Notes: generated from the letters alone by a model not told the origin. 64,000 nt of DNA from Poecilobothrus nobilitatus (GCA_947095535.1 OX352772.1:227717651-227781650), one strand, 5' to 3'. Counted from the stretch's first letter, positions 1-11,100 are shown. Numbers and translations are program-made.

Positions 1-935
1 ACGGTAGTGGACTTGAATTGGTTAATGATATCCGAGTAACCTTCTCGTGAATTGATCCACTGGGATGTAGCTTTCAATATTAAAGCTGTGTTTGCAGCTG
101 CAAATTTGCTGCAATTAGATTAAGCATGATGTCTAAGGTCTCAATAAGGGTTGCTATTAAAGAGCCACTAATACATAGTGTGGCAGTCTTTGAACTTAGT
201 CCAGTCCTTAGCTTTCCAATTTAACTTCCTGTCTAGAGTTAGACCCAGAAATTTCGCTGTTTCACTGAAGGAAAGAGCGGAGCCACTTAACGAAGGCCGC
301 TTTAATTTGGGAATTTTACATTTTCTTGTAAAGAGGACCAGTTCGATTTTCTGTGAATTTACTGACTGTCCACAGTCTGTAGCCCATGTTGTGATTTTGT
401 TTAGTACAAGTTGCAAAACGTCCCTGAGACTGTCTAGGAACTTACCACTGACAAAGACAGAAAAAACGTCCGCATAGGCGATTATTTTGCATCCCGCCAC
501 TTCCAGGATTTTAAGCAGTTTGTTTACCACGATATTCCAAAAAAGGAGGGATAGCACCCCTCCTTGTGGAGTCCCTCTCTTCACAAACCTTTTTGCAGAA
601 GCGTTGCCTATGTTGCCACTGATGGCCCTGCTATTTAGGATCTTAGCTAACAGTGCTCTTAGCTCCGGTTCTACTTTTAGGTTTATGAGTATGCCTTCAA
701 TTGCTGCCTGATTGACGTTATTAAACGCTCCCTCAATGTCTATAAACGCTGCAAGAGTATACTCTTTGCAATTTAAAGATCTTTGAGCTAGTCAAGGTGC
801 AAAGTGTATCCACTGATTTCCCTTTACAGTAAGCATGTTAGAGGATGACAACAGATTTTTATCTAAGTTGAAGCGGATATGGATGTCGATCAATCTTTCT
901 AAGATTTTTCAGTTCCTTTCTAACCTTCGAAGTGA
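1..935 (-). pseudogene. RNase-H-type LINE reverse transcriptase fragment, copy 1
   Basis: Minus-strand reading gives RT palm motifs of an R1/I/LOA-like non-LTR retrotransposon. Around 765-725 is the motif-A block (AAFIDIEGAFNNV), around 585-540 the GTPQGGVLS block, and near 480 the active-site strand AYAD. The second catalytic aspartate is lost: the motif reads YADV. Upstream, near 890, KILERLIDIHIRF marks the start of the fingers region. A 138-codon stretch (168-584) stays open, but the segment above it is frame-shifted and stopped. It continues beyond the left window edge toward its thumb and RNase H. Clade assignment is by motif recognition only. This is a dead fragment. Confidence 0.85.
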
Positions 936-949
936 CAACACTTCTTCTA

Positions 950-1504
950 ATTACGGATTAAATTTTTTTTTCTTTATTTTAAAAGTTATTAATATTATTA
1001 ATATTATAAATTTTAAATTTTATTTTTTTTTTAAATTATATCAAAATTAAAATTTGTGCACATTTTAATTAAAATTTTTTTTTTTTTTTATTTATCTTAA
1101 AACGTTTTAAAAGTGTATGTAGTGTGTAACCAAATATATTGAATTATACGGCTGCACTTCAATGGCGGCAGGATAAGTATTTTTTTTTAAAATTTACTGT
1201 ACAATTTTTTTCTTATTCTAAAATTATTTACACATTACAATTTTTTTTTTTTTTTATATTAAAATTTTTTTTTTTTTATTTTATTTTTTATTTTTGATTT
1301 TAATTTTTTGAACTACATATCTATTTATTAAATTCGAATAATTTTTAGTTTTACAATTATAACTTCTAATTAAACGCGCTCGGTTGGTTTTGTTTACTTT
1401 AATTCACATTTATTTTTTATTTCTTATTTCATCTTAAAATCAATTTGTCGTAAACAAAACAATTTTATATCTATCTCCCTCCCACCCATATAATGGGTGC
1501 TGCA
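950..1504 (+). other. T-rich 5' end of LINE, duplicated piece
   Basis: Long T runs alternate with AT-rich text and end in a near-palindrome (ACCCATATAATGGGT). The same text lies at 3840-4393, where it leads into a plus-strand LINE, so here it is a truncated 5' leader without any coding part. No reading frame of note is present. Confidence 0.6.
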
Positions 1505-2602
1505 AAAAGTGTATATGAAAATAAGTATGAGTCATTTCAGAAATTTTTTTTGTATCACCCCCCGTTTAGGAGCTGTAAGGAGTCAAAAACTGAAAATTTC
1601 CTATTTTTAAACACCTGTAACTTGAACACCTGTTAAAATTTTTTTGAAGTAATACACAAAAATTAAAGCTTCAACATCATACTCTTATTTCTGTTAACAA
1701 CTTTTTTTAATAATATAGGGTTACTTTATAATTGACGAAAGTGTTACTTGATTTTTTCAAATTTTCTAACAAATTTCTTCAACAACTTTTTTGCATTTTG
1801 TTTTACTCGATAATTTGAAATTGTTGAGGATATAATGCGTAGTACATAAAAATGTAAATAAATATACAACATAACGGTTGCTTGAAGAATTTTTATTTAT
1901 ATGATATTGGTATACATACATACTTATATAATATCATGTTTATTTACATATCGTATATGTCACTAGTGAATGAATGATAAGAGTATATATGTATATTATA
2001 TAGCGCCGTATTTACATACATATATGTATTTTATTGTACTTATAAGAAATTATTCTGTCAATGGAATATTTAAATATAATATAATATAATATTTAAAATT
2101 ATATTTACTATTTTGTACTAAGTAAATTTAATATACATTTACCGCATAGTATTAAATGGTACTATAGAATATTTGAAAAAGTTTTGGATTGATAATCGTT
2201 ATGTGAAAGGTTAGAATCTGCTTTCGAAGAATGTACATATAAACATATAGTTTGAATATATGTACAACCCATAGTTCTAGAAATTATAAAATTCACGCAA
2301 ATTATTTTAAAATACTAAAATATTAAAAAAATAATATTGTGAGCAGAGTGACAGGCTGTTAACATACTAACGGTTCGTACGGGTATCTAAGAGTTGACAA
2401 AGGCAACTGTATTCTTCCTCGTTTTTCTTTTTTTTCACAGTTTAAAATTGCAAGAACCAGAAAAAGTTCTTATCACCAAAACATAATGTTCAAAGTGGAA
2501 AAAAAAAATTAAAAAAGCTTTTAATTTAATTCTTTAAAAAAATTTCAAATCTGCGAGCCTGGTATTTTAAAATCCAAATAACTAACTTAATCTAAAATTT
2601 AT
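1505..2602. other. Unassigned AT-rich sequence between the duplicated segments
   Basis: No reading frame, RNA gene or transposon end is recognisable. From about 2337 to 2420 the text (GAGCAGAGTGA, then GAGTTGACAAAGGCAACTGTA before a T-rich run) resembles 11478-11585, which suggests a degenerate dispersed repeat. It may be the filler between duplication breakpoints. Confidence 0.5.
2337..2420 (+). repeat. Degenerate dispersed repeat, copy 1
   Basis: Aligns by eye with 11478-11585: both have an AGCAG-ATGA/GTGA start, a middle with TAACA and ACGRTT-GTA, then GTYGACAAGG-AACTGTA followed by a T run. Similarity is moderate with gaps. Family unknown. Confidence 0.4.
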
Positions 2603-2603
2603 T

Positions 2604-2636
2604 CGATGAGTCATTGATGAGTCATCGATGAGTCAT
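2604..2636. repeat. Three 11-bp tandem repeats (CGATGAGTCAT)
   Basis: Three perfect or near-perfect 11-mers (C/TGATGAGTCAT) sit directly after the last codons of the antisense RNase H stub. Short tandem repeats are a known 3' tail of some I/LOA-type LINEs, so this may be the true 3' end of that element. Each unit also contains TGAGTCA, the AP-1 consensus, probably by chance. Confidence 0.7.
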
Positions 2637-3825
2637 ACTCCTTATCTTATCTCTTATCATTTCCTTATCGTTAACATCAAACCTTATCTTTAACATCTGT
2701 GACGTCATTTCCTGATCGAAAACAGACCTAGCTATACTGCTGCTGTTCATTTTTGAACCATCCGTGTAGAATTGTACTCCTTCGAAAGCAATCACTGTGT
2801 TCGAGTTCCAACTCTCACGGCTTGGTATGCTCGTCTCACGTGAGATTTCCCAAAGAAGTAAGTGGGGCACGTGTAGTCAACCAAAACGGTAGTGGACTTG
2901 AATTGGTTAATGATATCCGAGTGACCTTCTCGTGAATTGATCCACTGGGATGTAGCTTTCAATATTAAAGCTGTGTTTGCAGCTGCAAATTTGCTGCAAT
3001 TAGATTAAGCATGATGTCTAAGGTCTCAATAAGGGTTGCTATTAAAGAGCCACTAATACATAGTGTGGCAGTCTTTGAACTTAGTCCAGTCCTTAGCTTT
3101 CCAATTTAACTTCCTGTCTAGAGTTAGACCCAGAAATTTCGCTGTTTCACTAAAGGAAAGAGCGGAGCCACTTAACGAAGGCCGCTTTAATTTGGGAATT
3201 TTACATTTTCTTGTAAAGAGGACCAGTTCGATTTTCTGTGAATTTACTGACTCTCCACAGTCTGTAGCCCATGTTGTGATTGTGTTTAGTACAAGTTGCA
3301 AAACGTCCCTGAGACTGTCTAGGAACTTACCACTGACAAAGACAGAAAAAACGTCCGCATAGGCGATTATTTTGCATCCCGCCACTTCCAGGATTTTAAG
3401 CAGTTTGTTTACCACCATATTCCAAAAAAGGAGGGATAGCACCCCTCCTTGTGGAGTCCCTCTCTTCACAAACCTTTTTGCAGAAGCGTTGCCTATGTTG
3501 CCACTGATGGCCCTGCTATTTAGGAACTTAGCTAACAGTGCCCTTAGCTCCGGTTCTACTTTTAGGTTTATGAGTATGCCTTCAATTGCTGCCTGATTGA
3601 CGTTATTAAACGCTCCCTCAATGTCTATAAATGCTGCAAGAGTATACTCTTTGCAATTTAAAGATCTTTGAGCTAGTCAAGGTGCAAAGTGTATCCACTG
3701 ATTTCCCTTTACAGTAAGCATGTTAGAGGATGACAACAGATTTTTATCTAAGTTGAAGCGGATATGGATGTCGATCAATCTTTCTAAGATTTTTCAGTTC
3801 CTTTCTAACCTTCGAAGTGACAACA
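2612..3825 (-). pseudogene. RNase-H-type LINE RT and RNase H stub, copy 2 (3' half of split element)
   Basis: Reading the minus strand from about 3825 downward gives KILERLIDIHIRF, the motif-A block FIDIEGAFNNV, GTPQGGVLS, the inactivated active site YADV (second Asp replaced by Val), the thumb, then at about 2790 the RNase H opening FYTDGSKM. The RNase H then ends after about 35 more codons, far short of a full domain, at short tandem repeats. Open stretches are 3053-3469 and 2622-2870; the rest is interrupted. The same YADV lesion is in copy 1, so it predates the duplication. The missing 5' half lies at 7664-9062: that piece stops in the RT motif just before where this one begins. Confidence 0.85.
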
Positions 3826-4393
3826 CTTCTTCTAATTACGGATTAAATTTTTTTTTCTTTATTTTAAAAGTTATTAATATTATTAATATTATAAATTTTA
3901 AATTTTATTTTTTTTTTAAATTATATCAAAATTAAAATTTGTGCACTTTTTAATTAAAATTTTTTTTTTTTTTATTTATCTTAAAACGTTTTAAAAGTGT
4001 ATGTAGTGTGTAACCAAATATATTGAATTATACGGCTGCACTTCAATGGCGGCAGGATAAGTATTTTTTTTTTTTTTATAATTTACTGTACAATTTTTTT
4101 CTTATTCTAAAATTATTTACACATTACAATTTTTTTTTTTTTTATATTAAAATTTTTTTTTTGTTTATTTTATTTTTTATTTTTGATTTTAATTTTTTGA
4201 ACTACATATCTATTTATTAAATTCGAATAATTTTTAGTTTTACAATTATAACTTCTAATTAAACGCGCTCGGTTGGTTTTGTTTACTTTAATTCACATTT
4301 ATTTTTTATTTCTTATTTCATCTTAAAATCAATTTGTCGTAAACAAAACAATTTTATATCTATCTCCCTCCCACCCATATGATGGGTGCTGCA
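2886..4393. repeat. Direct duplication, copy 2
   Basis: Partner of 1-1504. Differences are scattered single bases and longer T runs (around 4064 and 4122). Because it contains both the antisense RT and the junction with the inserted plus-strand LINE, the duplication happened after that insertion. Text 2604-2885 may also belong to the duplicated block if copy 1 extends left of the window. Confidence 0.93.
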
Positions 4394-4948
4394 GTTCTTC
4401 TTTCATTCTCAATTTGCTCAATTTTTTTTTTTTAATACCACCATAGTTATTACCGTAATTTAATTTATTAATTTCTGGTGGTAAGTTTTGCTTTTGGTGA
4501 GTTTGTAGTTGTACCTGCGTTCTATAAGGTCACTTAAAAGTGTATATTAAAAACTGTTGAACGTTGTTATAAACCGTTTGCTCGCTCAAAGCAAAATATT
4601 AAAATATTAAAATTAAAATATTAAAATTATTAGTACGATATCAAGGTATTGATATTGTTAATAATTTATTTTAAAGTGTTGTCAAGCTCGGGTTATTTAA
4701 ATCGTACACTTTTACTTTTCATTTCGATTTTAATTTTGATTAAATTTTAATTTTTGTTCATTTCAATTTTTACTGTACTCTTAAATTACATACTTTAATT
4801 TATTTTAATTCAGACTTTCATTTTGGTTAATCTTGGTTTTAATTACAATTTGCTTCTATTTTAATTCCGATTTTGATTATAATTTTAAATTAAATTTAAA
4901 TTTTAACGTTATTCTGGTTTTTTTTTATTGCTTTTTGTGTTGCATTAA

Positions 4949-5413
4949 TTGTTTTCATACAAAATTACCAATTTTAATATTAATTTCTGTAATATACGCG
5001 GGTTGCAAACGAATTTTCATGCCGTCGAGTGCCATCTTAGTTCAATTAAACCAGCAATTTCAGCCCTATTTGAAACACAAGTCAGTAATCACAATGGTAA
5101 CTTTAATGTTACCGGCTACTCACTTATTTCACACTTCGTACCCAAAATAGGTATCGCTGTCTATATAAAAAATGACATTGCTTTCAACACACTTCCAAAA
5201 TATAAATGTTCTAGCCCAACCTTCCACTACATTTGGGTAAAAATTCTCTTTGGAAAGCATGTCATACATGCTGACTGGGAGGGTCTTAACAACTTTTTTA
5301 GAACATTTGATTGGTCATTCTGCTTCCGTAATAAGAATGTTAACTTTGCTGCAAATGCGATTAGTGAAACTATTTTACTTGGAATGAGGTTATTCATTCC
5401 TCATTCCATGTAG
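4949..5413 (+). pseudogene. LINE APE-type endonuclease, internally deleted
   Basis: The N-terminal part shows the AP-endonuclease opening (an N-x-R strand, then SALFETQ with the metal-binding Glu, then IAVYIKNDI). Directly after WVKILFGKHVIH the frame jumps to ADWEGLNNFFRTF, which in this family belongs to the linker between endonuclease and RT. The middle and C-terminal half of the nuclease, with the catalytic Asp/Asn and His motifs, is therefore missing. A TAG at 5411-5413 then interrupts the linker. The nuclease cannot be active. Confidence 0.72.
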
Positions 5414-6735
5414 TCTGTTAAGAGGAGGCCCAAATCTTGGTTTAATCGCATTTGCAAAGAAGCCAGTTTTAGAAAAGAGGAGGCTTTTAAAGTGTATCAA
5501 AACAATAGATCGGAGGCTCACAGGGCCAACTATATAGTGGTGAGAAACAGATGCAAGAGAGTTATCAACAAGCAAAAATTCTTGTTCAACAAAGGGTTGA
5601 AACGTAAGGTCATCCACATGCCAAAGAATAGCAAATTCTTTTGGACATTTACTAATAGTCTAAAAGAAGAAGTTAGAGGGTCTTCTTTTCCACCACTTGT
5701 TGATAATAATAACAAAACAGTATCAGATTCTAGAGAGAAAGCGAATTTATTTGGCAAGCAGTTCGCTTCTAATTCGACACTGCCACAGTCAGCTCAGAAG
5801 ACACCTTCTATTCCCCGAGTTGGCTGCTCCTTTGGAAAAATTTACTTTAGGACGCGGGCGGTGATGAAAATCTTGAAAAATCTTGATACAAATAAGTCAG
5901 CCGGTCCAGATGGTATAACCACCATGGTGCTCAAAAATACCTACTCCACTATTTCAAAACTTTTTCTACCTCTCCTTCACTTCGGGTATTCATCCTACCG
6001 AATGGAAGGTTGCACTTGTTTTCCCAATTCCCAATTCCCAAAAAAGGTAATAAAAGCGATTCCTCCAACTACCGCCCTATTGCTATAACTTCGGTCCTCT
6101 CCAAAGTAATGGAGAAAATTATGAACCAAAAGCTTCTGAAATACCTGGATCACAAAGGTCTGCTTCATGATCGTCAATACGGGTTCAGAGCCCGTCGTTC
6201 AACCGGTGATCTCAGGACTTACCTTTGTGAGAAGCTAAGCATCAGCCTTCATCATTCTGGTGAATCTAATGTTGTGGCTCTTGATATTTCTAAGGCTTTC
6301 GATCGAGTTTGGCACGATGCTCTATTGGCAAAATGCAAAGCAATAGGTCTAGCTAGGGTCTTTCTAAAATGGATTGGAGATTTCCTTTCAAATCGTACGA
6401 TTCGTGTACTGGTCGATGGATATTCATCTGACAAAATCAAAATAAATGCTGGTGTCCCTCAAGGATCAGTTTTATCCGCCACTCTTTTTTTAATATTCAT
6501 CAATGACCTACTTTCTTTAACCTCCAATCCGATCCATAGTTTCGGAGACGACAGCACCCTTGTAGCTTCCTATGAATTTCATAACCGCTGTAACACTAAT
6601 CATCAGATAAATATAACAGCAAAAAATTTCACTATTAGTGAGCTAAATAACGATTTAGCCAAAATTCAAAAATTGGGTGAAGTCAACAGAGTTAATTTCA
6701 ACACGAAAAAAACCCAATGCTGTCTGATCTCGTGA
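5414..6735 (+). pseudogene. LINE reverse transcriptase (fingers and palm), frameshifted
   Basis: The linker and fingers continue in the endonuclease frame to about 6030 (KSAGPDGITT at about 5895). There the text TTCCCAATTCCCAATTCCC shows a 7-base tandem duplication that shifts the frame. The palm then reads on in the second frame: NYRPIAITSVLSKVME, QYGFRARRSTGD, LDISKAFDRVWH (motif A), NAGVPQGSVLS (motif B) and an active site FGDDST in place of the usual F/YADD. A stop at 6733-6735 ends it. Both catalytic Asp residues remain. The RT resembles insect APE LINEs of the Jockey/CR1 group, but I do not assign a clade. Confidence 0.85.
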
Positions 6736-6799
6736 AAAATTGCCACTACTATTCCCAACCTATTATTCCAGGGAGAGGTTTTGCAGCATTCAACAGATT

Positions 6800-7390
6800 G
6801 AAACATGTTGGGTATCGAGTTAAACCAAAAATTGACTTGGTCAAATCACATTTCTGGTATAGCTAAGGATGCAGCTAAATGTTTGAGTTTTTTGTATGCT
6901 GCCAAACTTACTTTTCTGCATCTGATCTTCTCAATATCTATAAAACGTACATTCGGCTGAAAATGGAGTATAATGCACACATTTGGGCTGCAGGCCCTCA
7001 AACAGCGATGGGTTACCTAGATAATGTGCAAAACAGAGCTATTCGTCTTATCAACGACCCCAGTGTAACTTCAATGCTCACTCCACTCAGTCATCGTCGC
7101 ACAGTTGGGTCACTAACCTTGTTTTACAGATATCTCGTAGGGATTAACACCTGCTCGAATGAATTAAAACAGTTAATGCCTCCGCTCAAAGTTTTCCATC
7201 GAGAAACAAGGCGGGCAGCAGAAGATCATCCCTACCATGTAGAGATTTCAAGATGGCGAAATACAGCCTATGGAAATTCGTTTGTCATGCGCACGTCCCG
7301 CCTGTGGAACCATATACCATCGCATGTGTTCCCTAAAGTTGGTAATTCTTATGTGTACAATTTACTTAAGTTTAAGAAGAACATCAACAT
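6800..7390 (+). pseudogene. LINE C-terminal domain
   Basis: After the stop, coding similarity resumes (LTWSNHISGIAKDAAKCLSFL), shifts frame near 6905, and continues through YKTYIRLKMEYNAHIWA, NVQNRAIRLI and the conserved C-terminal segment SFVMRTSRLWNHIPSHVF. The same C-terminal text is present on the minus strand at about 63200-63090. A 3' untranslated stretch with GAGGAAGTACGTGCAGTTCC follows before the poly(A). Confidence 0.8.
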
Positions 7391-7663
7391 CTTTCTTAAA
7401 ATGTCCCTCAAGATTTTCCTACCTATCCCCCATAATCCAAATTTCCCAATTCCAATTTGCCCAATTATCCTTCCCACATCCCTATCCACAAAACCAAACT
7501 GTACATTCGTATTAAAGGTTCCATCCCAAAGTTTGGTTTTAAAAGGGGGGTGGTTTTGGTTGGTTAAAGTCCAACACTACCCTGAGGAAGTACGTGCAGT
7601 TCCTCTTGGTGACTTTCGAGTTTTCCACCAACCCTCGTAAAAAAAAAAAAAAAAAAAAAGAAG

Positions 7664-9062
7664 GAAGGATGACAGCTTTATCGGCCGAAAATCCTTCGCA
7701 TAGACGTGACTACTTTTACCAGCTACTTTTACTTGGCTATGAACACTAATCTGATCTGTTTCCATTTATCCGGGATATGCCCCAAATTAAGACAATTAAA
7801 GAAAATGCTTTTTAACCAAGCCAGGGGTGCAGATGAAGTTTGCTGGATCTCAACGGATGTAATACCACCCTGCCCGCTTGACTTGAATGGTTTAAAACTA
7901 ATTCCAACGACTCTTTACTTGTGGTAACCTAGCTGCCATCCTCTTTCTTAAGAAGACTGGGTAACATGGGGTTTGTCTATAAGATTTTCCTAAGTTTAGA
8001 TGCCTCGGAGACGTTTTCTGTATCTCCGCAGAATAGTCTACAGGTGTCTCTTTTCGCATTTTTAAGTGCTTTTTTGTACTGACTAAGAGCCGCTTTATAA
8101 GAGTTCCAGTCCTTTACCTCATTTGTTTTTTTGGCATTATTAAAAGCCTTCATACAATAATACCTTAGGGCTTTGAATTCATCATTACACCATGGTGGTT
8201 TAGGTTTTCCTCTAGGCTTACTGATGGAACACGAATGCTCTAAGGACTTATTGCAGGTCTTAGTAAAAACGTTAACTAGGTTATTTAGATATTTTTAGGA
8301 ATTCCAAGTGTTAAAGAGGGAAGTGTTGACTTCAACTGCTCCCTATATTTGTTCCAGAGAGTTCTCTTAAGGTTTAGAGACTGACTTTATTGGAGGACTT
8401 TCGTCCAGACTGATGCTCAAGGTATATGTCATCTGAAAAGGAATGCTCATCAGAAACTTTCGAAGAATTTATTTTAGAATAAATGAAGTGTGAGACTAAG
8501 GTTATGTCTAGGACTTCTTGCCCATTACTAGTATCAAAAGTAGGTTCCCTGCTAATGTTACAGATAAGAAGATTAGTACTTAAAATGTAATTAAAAAGTG
8601 AGTCACCTCTTTCGTTGGTATCCGAACTGCCCCAGATGTCATTGTGAGCATAGGCGTCGCAACTTATGATGACCCCAAGGTTCATCTTTCAAGCATCCGC
8701 TACCAACCCTGCAAGATTGGATGGAGGAAGTGAAAACAGCCAGTCGTGAGGAGGATACGCCGCAATAACCTAGAATCTTGAGTTTTTTTAACTCTAGGCT
8801 CGCCTCTACCAGATCAGCATCACTGTAGTTAAACATAAAAGTTAAATTGAATGTATTTTTAGCAAGTATGCACGCTCTAGGTTTGCATACCTCTTTATTA
8901 TATAACAACGTATAACCTGGTAACTTGAGTTCATGAACCTGTTTTTTTGCCACCCATGGTTCTACGATCAATAAAATATCCACGCGCGTTCTCCTGAGGC
9001 GGATTTTAAGTGCGGCGGAATCCGTTTTGGAGTGATGGAGATTAATTTGGAGTAGCTGCTTA
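7664..9062 (-). pseudogene. RNase-H-type LINE endonuclease and RT start (5' half of split element)
   Basis: The minus strand from 9062 opens with LLQINLHHSK, the usual start of an APE endonuclease, then VDILLIVEPW (metal-binding Glu) and YTLLYNK. A frameshift near 8660 leads to GVIISCDAYAHNDIWGS (the Asp-x-Asn region) and LDITLVS. The linker contains PKPPWCNDEFKALRYY and the RT fingers reach HVYAKDFRPIKLSS at 7700-7665, where the inserted LINE's poly(A) begins. The RT continues in the same family at about 3825 downward. Several stops and shifts are present. Residues before 9062 (ORF1, 5' end) are missing. Confidence 0.8.
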
Positions 9063-9074
9063 GTTTATCTTTAA

Positions 9075-9634
9075 TTTTTACCCTTTCAGTCTTATTTACT
9101 AAGTAGAACTTCAACAAGCTTAACATAAGACCTAGAAAACATAAAATTTAAATTTTTTTAAGAAGGATAGAATGGTCCGCCATATCGAATGCTTTTATAA
9201 TGTCTACAAAAAAAGCTGTACAACTTTTCCTATCATCAAGGCCATTTTGAATTTGAAAACCGAAGTTTAGAAGTGCAGCTTTTAGACAATCCTTTTTTAA
9301 ACAAAAATTGACAATTGTTAAAAAAAGCCTATTTTGCTAAGGTATTTTAAAACTCTACACTTCATTATTTTTTTGAACAGTTTGGAAATGGACGGCAACA
9401 GAGAAATAGGTCTATAATTACTAAAATCCTTTACGTCACCTTTTTTATACGGTGCCACAACATTTGAATACTGCTATTAAATAAAAAAATTAGGACATCA
9501 ACAATATTTAGTGCATTTTCTTTTAAAGGTTTATTTGAAATTCCATCAAAGCCACAAGAATCTGAGTTACCCGAGAAGTTAATTGATTTTAGTACCTTAA
9601 CAGAGGAAATGGACTGGGACTGAGGACTGAGCAC
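9075..9634 (-). pseudogene. Second LINE family: RT fingers and motif A, truncated
   Basis: The minus strand reads NSDSCGFDGISNKPLKE at about 9570-9520 (the typical xGxDGIS motif before the RT fingers), then in other frames SKLFKKIMK and FVDIIKAFDMADHSILLKK (motif A) near 9220-9150. The text stops around 9120 before any active-site YADD, and the antisense RNase-H-type LINE begins at 9062. Frameshifts and stops are frequent. It belongs with the endonuclease at 10098-10684. Confidence 0.75.
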
Positions 9635-10097
9635 AAGGCAGAACTTATAGCAGTTTATAGAAAATGATCATTGAAAACATTAGCTATTTCAATAGGAGCA
9701 GGAATTGTAGACCCATTAATATTTAATTTAACCGATCTTGTTTTCTCTGAGTCACCATTCATCATTTCATTCATTGAGTCACCATTCATCATTGATTTTC
9801 ATTCTCTGATTCACCTAAAATGCAATTTACAAATTTCCATTCTTTTTTTGATTTAATGAATGCTTTAGACACTTTATTGTTAATTTCTTTTTGTATTAAT
9901 TTTGTTAAGGAGATAAATTATATATCCAGGACTTCTATCTTTTTTTTATTTATTCTCATATTAATAGTTTTCGTACATTCATTTACATATTTAGTCAACA
10001 TGATTATAAAATTCGAATACCCAATAAAAATGTAAAAATCGTTGTAGACAATTTTCAAATCTTAACTTATTATTAAATTTAGTAAAATTTATTAGAC

Positions 10098-10684
10098 TTA
10101 CATAAGGCATAAATTTTCCAATACACCACGATCACCTCTGAAATAATTAAGAATAAAGCCTGTCATAGTATGATCAGTTATTTGAAAGTTTACATTAAGA
10201 AGATTACAAGAATTACTATTCAAATTTTTAAAACGAACAAGAATATGATCCAAGCGTGATTTTGAAATTAATCGAGCAGGTTCATGAAGTAAGGAAACTA
10301 TTCCATCCTCAGCAAGAGACAAAACATATTAATCAATTATATTATTATTTAATAAAATATCTAAAATCACCAACAATAACAATGTTACCTATATCTGATT
10401 TACACAAAAACTCGGAAAATTCTTCTAAAAACCTAATAACATTACACAAATGACGTCTATAAACACCTACAAAACAAAAACTTTCTTTATTTATATTACA
10501 ACGCAAATCTATTACATCTGCTGAATCAAAATTGTAATAAAATAACTGACAATCGTAATCATAATTTACAAAAACACCTAATTCTCCAGCAGCATACGAT
10601 TCGTTAGAGGAACAAAAAAATGTGTAAATGTGCCACTAGCGAATGGAAATTCTTTCTAAGGCTTCTAATATTTCGATTCACAAT
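10098..10684 (-). pseudogene. Second LINE family: APE endonuclease
   Basis: Begins near 10684 with NRNIRSLRKNFHSLVAHL, the standard endonuclease opening of Jockey-like LINEs. It continues through AAGELGVFVNYDYDC, a GVYRR strand, NIVIVGDF (catalytic Asp) near 10380, and ends with SRLDHILVRF and ITDHTMTGFIL (catalytic Asp-His pair) at 10245-10150. Stops split it into pieces; the longest open piece is 10098-10322. It lies in the expected order upstream of the RT piece at 9075-9634 on the same strand. Confidence 0.75.
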
Positions 10685-10689
10685 ACAAA

Positions 10690-11100
10690 AAAATTATTTA
10701 CAGAAAAATCAACGTTAACGATATTATTTTGAATTTGAATTAAAAGAGCTAGCAAAGTCATCGTTATAAGGATCTAATGAATCTTCAATTAAAACCGACA
10801 TTCTGAAATCATCAGAAGTTCTTACAACGAAGGCTTTACCATTTTAAGAAATAAATATAATATTTGGATTATGTAACCACAAGTACTTAAAATTGTTTTC
10901 CTTAAGGCAAAGAGTATATCTTAAGAAATAAGGCACTAGTATAGCTTGAAAAACTTTCATTCATAAATATATATTTTTTCCTATCACCACCAAAAATTAA
11001 AGTATTTAGCCTTTTCCTTTTAGAATATTTACCTTTAAGAATTTTTTTCTTACTATCTACTGTTGAAAGTTGTACACAGATTACATTTTTCACCTCAGTT
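10690..11100 (-). pseudogene. Second LINE family: ORF1 C-terminal remnant
   Basis: On the minus strand, open text with a basic run (SKKKILKGKYSKRKR), then NFKYLWLHNPNIIF and KAFVVRTSDDF leads to a stop just before the endonuclease opening. Position and composition match the C-terminal end of a Jockey-like LINE ORF1. The region further up to about 11330 continues weakly in other frames. The identification rests on position and general similarity. Confidence 0.5.

Larger units (their letters stand above)
1..1504. repeat. Direct duplication, copy 1
   Basis: This segment matches 2886-4393 in the same orientation. The offset is 2885 bases over most of its length and 2889 at the end, because poly(T) runs differ in length. 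It contains part of an antisense LINE reverse transcriptase followed by a T-rich stretch that, in the other copy, forms the 5' part of a plus-strand LINE. Similarity stops after GGGTGCTGCA, where the two copies diverge completely. The left end is cut by the window, so the real duplication may be longer. Confidence 0.93.
3850..7659 (+). mobile_element. Plus-strand LINE inserted into an antisense LINE
   Basis: The element starts in a T-rich leader (3850-4830), encodes a broken endonuclease-RT protein (4949-7390) and ends in 21 A residues at 7639-7659. It interrupts the reverse transcriptase of the antisense RNase-H-type LINE: the two host halves stop a few codons apart on either side. No clean target duplication was found by eye; a faint TGACARC similarity on both sides is too weak to call. 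The same family occurs on the minus strand at 62809-64000. The exact 5' end is uncertain by tens of bases. Confidence 0.82.

Noticed and set aside
1..4393. The two direct copies as LTRs of one element
   Set aside because: They contain antisense RT coding text and a LINE junction, with no LTR ends, primer site or purine tract.
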